Assembly: GCF_030272615.1 (NCBI RefSeq)
Contig: NC_081410.1
Coordinates: 220,709,415 to 220,773,414 of the forward strand
Source of the DNA: Cryptomeria japonica
Lineage: Eukaryota; Streptophyta; Pinopsida; Cupressales; Cupressaceae
Direction: 5' to 3'
Length of the DNA: 64,000 bases
Under the pieces are notes generated by a model that was given only the letters and a program-made list of their open reading frames with translations, searched no databases and was not told the DNA's origin. Shown here piece by piece: positions 60,401-64,000 of the stretch. The translations under genes were made by a program, and so were the position numbers. Numbering within the stretch: the first letter of the stretch is position 1; each line of letters opens with the position of its first letter.

Positions 60401-60713
60401 CAAAATCATTGAAGGACAAATTATAGCCTTGAATGATTAAATCTTCGGCCTTCAAGATGATAAGGAGAAAGTTCAGAGGAAAGTGGGTGAACTCTAGAAC
60501 CTCATTGTTGTCCGGTTAGATACTATATTGAGCAATAAGGCAGATTAAATGAAGGAAATGGCCCAACCTGTACCATCAGATCTGAGAGAGTTATAAATTC
60601 ATGCCACTGTATTCAATGCATTCATCACAATTTTGGATAACCTAAAGAGTGGGTGGGAAACTCACCTGAGATTTTTGAAGACTGTTTATGCTAACCTATT
60701 CAAATATTTGTAA
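57498..60713 (+). pseudogene. Unrecognised ORF of about 1,070 codons in the Copia derivative
   Basis: The reading starts at ATG 57498 and ends at TAA 60711-60713, with frameshifts between 58272 and 58430 and near 58740, and more than ten stops. The N-part is globular: MPYGVLYNEDNRASIHYD, FSLFDEADWIHYISS, ISGTTIYFAYHKLKEDK and YDLCTTLLNELLRNLKKIK. A middle part has MVDKDQCLMESLEHQIVW. A basic, Pro-rich linker (58790-59090) leads to helical, charged segments (59150-60700). No integrase, RT, RNase H, protease or envelope-like signal is seen. I do not recognise the family. It replaces pol in position, so it could serve the element or be captured cargo. Confidence 0.6.
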
Positions 60714-60961
60714 AGTATATGTCATATGTATATCAATTCTGGACAACATTCCATCATTGGTATTATTGTCAAAGGGGGAGAGATGAGGTGAAAAATGTAC
60801 AGACTAGTTGTGTATAGAGTGTATATTCCAGTGTAGTGCATATTCTTGTATTTCTGATCTAAGGGGGAGCCTTATAATTCTTTTATTCTTTCCTTCGGTG
60901 TACATGTTTCAACACTTAACCATTTTTCACATGTGTTTCCATCAATTCCAAAGGGGGAGAT
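60714..60961 (+). promoter_or_regulatory. Three polypurine tracts before the 3' LTR
   Basis: AAAGGGGGAG occurs at 60771-60780 and 60950-60959, and the shorter AAGGGGGAG at 60861-60869. The last one primes at the LTR border. Confidence 0.7.
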
Positions 60962-61910
60962 TGTTGGAAATTGACACTCATCTGGTGATTTCAGGTGACA
61001 TCCGGTAGTTGCATATTGTCAACTCTTTGTGGTGATTCGGTCTGACAGTTGTGATTCATCTTATCCAGAAGTTGGTGTTAACCGGTAAAACAGGGTATTT
61101 CGGTAACGTGTTGGTCCAGAATGATTTCCGATGATTGTGGTGTTTTCGATGATTGTTTTTGTCTTCTCATTAATAGGGAAGACCTTTGGGAAGCATGTGA
61201 TTTTAATATTTTGGTCTAGTGCTATGTTTTGTTCGAGATTGAAGCCAACTTTGAGCTATACATTGCATTTCTTGAAGCCGACTTGAAGGAGATTTCTTTT
61301 GTGTTATGATCGGATATATAAGATTGATTTGGCGATTGATTTTTGGTATGTTAGAGATGTGGTGATTCATTTTGGTGCAATTGAGTGCAGTTTCACATGC
61401 ACATTTTGCTTTCAGACCAACCGGTAGCTGACCGAGACAGAAACAGAGTATTCAATAGAGAAAAGATAGTCAGAGATTCAACACTTAATCGTAACTCATT
61501 TTTGCATAGTCAAATGCTAATTAAGAGTTCATTTCATTGTACTTTCTCATTTTAAACAAATTGCAAGTTAGTGAGACTTCTCTAAAGGTTGTAGCCTTAT
61601 GGGCAACTTTATTTGAGCAGTGAGCTCTAGGAAGTGAGCCTGAATGCAAGTGCATTCCCCATCTATGTAATATTTATGTACTCCTGGCCATAGTATATGA
61701 ATATTGTGGGTTCTAGCCCCACCGTGGTTTTTCCCTTTCTGGGTTTCCACGTAAAAACTCTAGTATTGTGGATTTGTGTATTATTTGTTGCATGTTTATC
61801 TTCTTTTATGTTATGCAATGTTAACCAGTGGATAAAAAATAAGTTTGTGGTTTTAACTTCTGGTAGATCATTGATTCACCCCCCCCTCTCAGCGATTTTT
61901 GATTCTAACA
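60962..61910 (+). repeat. 3' LTR of the Copia derivative
   Basis: Starts TGTTGGAAATTGACACTC, ends GATTCTAACA, 949 bases, matching 54958-55919 with scattered substitutions. U5 inverted repeat: CGTGG 61723-61727 and CCACG 61747-61751. Confidence 0.9.
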
Positions 61911-62455
61911 GAGTCATACGAAAACTTTCTTGAATGGCTATTGCCTAGTTGACATGTAACATGATCAACAATCACTGATCTGCATGAAACAACAAAATTT
62001 GATATTGTCGAACCCCTTAGGGGATCCTCGATTGTAAGAATCCTTTCATTCGACTAATTGTCAAGATATTTTTCTTTTAAGATATTTACCCACAATTGAT
62101 TGGGATTTGGATAAATTCTCCAAACTAGTTTAGCACCCATGGTTGCATTCATAATTTGCCAATTTCTCAAACCTACCCCTCCCACCTTCTTTGACGCATA
62201 GATTTTATCACAACATAGTAAAGTGATTTAATCTTGCTTGTTGGCCTCATTCTATAAAAAAAATTGTATCTTTTGTTATACTACCTTTATAACTTTTTGT
62301 GAGATCTTTAAGCACATCATTGAATATGTTGGTTGAAAATTTTGTACACCTGGGGGATGTACAAAATTATGGTTTTAGCCACAATGTGTGAGTATAAAAC
62401 TCTCTTAATTTATGGAAGGCTCCCCCTTTGCTTTCTACTTAACCAGTTCAAAAAT
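61911..62455 (-). pseudogene. LINE ORF2 fragment between RT and zinc-binding region
   Basis: The minus-strand text LNWLSRKQRGSLP, IKRVLYSHIVAKTIILYIP, KVGGVGLRNWQIMN and KLVWRIYPNPNQLW is the part of LINE ORF2 that follows the RT. It joins the fragment at 53775-54957 once the Copia derivative is removed. The 5' limit near 62455 is where coding character ends. Confidence 0.75.
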
Positions 62456-64000
62456 AAACTCTAACTCTAAATCTATTCTAAATCTAGGTGAAACTCTGTC
62501 TTGTTCTCTTTCTTCAAAAAAGACACGTATTATTTTCTCTTCTTTCATAAAAGAATCATAGCTGAAAGCACAAATGATTAATGAAGTAAACTAAATAAAG
62601 AAACAAAGTTTCCATAAAGGCACAAAGTTCTATGTTGCTTCTCCGGGATGGGAAAACAAAAAGAAAGCTCAAATTCTTCAACTATCTACTCTCCTATCAA
62701 CCTTTTTAGCTGATTTTCTGGTAACTAAGTACATTATGTAGCAGCTCAAAGTCTAACTACATGATGCACCTCTTATGCACAAACATAGAAAATAAAATCA
62801 GAACAAAGTTTGCAAGTTACCCCCTTAGCTTGAGCGTCCTACAATAATTTTAAATGTGACAAGCAACTCAAACTCTGCAATATCAAATCTTAAAATCAAT
62901 CTAAAACTCCAAACACATTAAGCAACTCAAAGTCTACAAGATTGAGCTTGAATCCCTCTTGTATAACACCTCAAAACTCACAATCAATCTCCAAAAAATG
63001 TCATCACATAACACCTTGAATCAACACAAAGTTTGAAAGCAATTTGCCTCTTTTAATTGACTGCAATATAATTTACAACTAAGCTCAAAGTCTTAGAGTG
63101 TACATAGAAACTGGGAGAGTCTTATTGCATTGCCAAAATATATTGATTACAATAGACCCCCTCAAATATAGGAGAGGATCCTTGAGAAAAAGGTAGGAGT
63201 ATCCTAACTAACTTGAGAAATTCTCTCAACCACCATGATTTATTCCAACTACAGTCCTAATTTAGCTCATCATGTAGTTTCTTTACATGTAATTACATTT
63301 TACAAAAATGCAAGTGAACGTGAAACTTGCAATTATAAAACTTGTTTTTACATGTAACTTGTCATAACAAAATTATGAATTCATAACTGAAACTATTCTC
63401 TGACTCTAACTACATCATACTTTGTCTGTGATGATCTTCATGTTGCTTCAAGATGCTAGAACTTGAAGTATTCAGGATTAGTGAAGATATCTCGAACTAG
63501 AATGGGGATTTGAATCCTTAATTATCTTTGTGTCCTTGGCCAACAAACTTCAATATTATCTTCTTGCTTGGGGTAGTACTAGATTTTCATGAGGGAAGTT
63601 CTTTGCAAGGTTGAAGTAAGAAGCCTATCTCTATCTTGAAATCATTCTATGCTCTCAATTATTCATATCACTTATCCATCTCCTCGTATGACTTCGTCAT
63701 GTTGTTGTTCTTTCTTTGTATCATCCTCCAATATTGGAATCTGCTTGCAAAATAAGGTCCATGCCTTAATTTGTTGGTTTGATAGATCATGTGTGCAAAC
63801 AAGTCTGGAAGGGGAAGGGATAATTTGATGCAAAAATGGGCTCACAAGTGAAGTTCAGGTTTTGAGGACTACATTACATGTGTGGAAAAACAAGAGCATT
63901 GACATGCAATTGTGGAGAACAAACATGCAACTTCATGTGTGTAATGGAAAAATAAAAGTTTGCACTTGTAATTGGACCCTAGAGACTCATTTTCAAGTGT
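62456..64000. other. No gene recognised
   Basis: AT-rich, with repeated words such as AACTCAAA and ACTCAAAGTCT. It could be part of an LTR on the minus strand, but no partner or boundary is visible. Confidence 0.4.

Larger units (their letters stand above)
54958..61910 (+). mobile_element. Copia-derived non-autonomous LTR element with a large unknown ORF
   Basis: LTRs of 962 and 949 bases (TGTTGG...AACA) flank a degenerate primer site, a Copia-type gag tail with zinc knuckles, a frame of about 1,070 codons without any pol motif, and three polypurine tracts. The U5 text CCGTGGTTTTTCCC and CCACGTAAAAAC is shared with the Copia element upstream, placing it in that superfamily. Flanks GATTA (54953-54957) and GAGTC (61911-61915) match at only three of five bases, but deleting the element and five bases restores the LINE frame. 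Confidence 0.85.

Overview
The window looks like nuclear DNA from a large, repeat-dense plant genome. It is AT-rich, has no intact host gene that I can name, and is filled with plant-type retroelements: LINEs with a C-terminal RNase H, a chromodomain Ty3/Gypsy element, Ty1/Copia elements with tRNA-iMet primer sites, a hAT transposase, a tRNA-like SINE and a plant mobile domain relic. The style (long, old, nested, heavily mutated elements) suggests a gymnosperm such as a conifer, but no species-level marker is visible and this is an inference.

Layout. 1-3390: 5' part of a LINE on the minus strand, running off the left edge. 3750-4451: minus-strand pseudogene of unknown identity. 5300-5397 plus 13254-16347: one broken plus-strand coding sequence of unknown function, split by a complete Reina-like chromovirus (5398-13253, LTRs of about 1.58 kb). 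17421-20129: minus-strand hAT transposase pseudogene, tail-to-tail with the preceding gene. 20388-20870: cluster of short GGCGAA motifs. 21100-25077: no gene seen. 25078-38173: a plus-strand LINE with ORF1, ORF2 (EN-RT-RNase H) and an extra ORF3, interrupted inside its RNase H by a minus-strand Copia-type element that carries gag-protease but no integrase, RT or RNase H (30844-35924). 38174-38680: probable solo LTR. 38681-41070: 3' half of a second, diverged LINE on the minus strand that also carries ORF3. 42815-43080: tRNA-derived SINE. 44040-46025: plant mobile domain pseudogene. 46951-53410: decayed Copia element with a truncated 3' LTR. 53775-54957 plus 61911-62455: a fourth LINE fragment (minus), split by a Copia-type non-autonomous element (54958-61910) whose interior holds a zinc-knuckle gag and a reading frame of about 1,070 codons with no pol domain. 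62456-64000: nothing recognised.

How the parts relate. Three insertions can be dated relative to their targets because removing the element and one target copy restores the host reading frame: chromovirus into the 13 kb gene, gag-only element into the LINE, Copia derivative into the fourth LINE fragment. Almost every coding region is broken by premature stops that sit where Gln, Trp or Arg codons are expected, the pattern left by deamination of methylated cytosines, so the region has probably been silenced heterochromatin for a long time. The most unusual biology is the third LINE reading frame, seen in two independent diverged LINE copies, and the large unknown reading frame carried by the pol-less Copia derivative.
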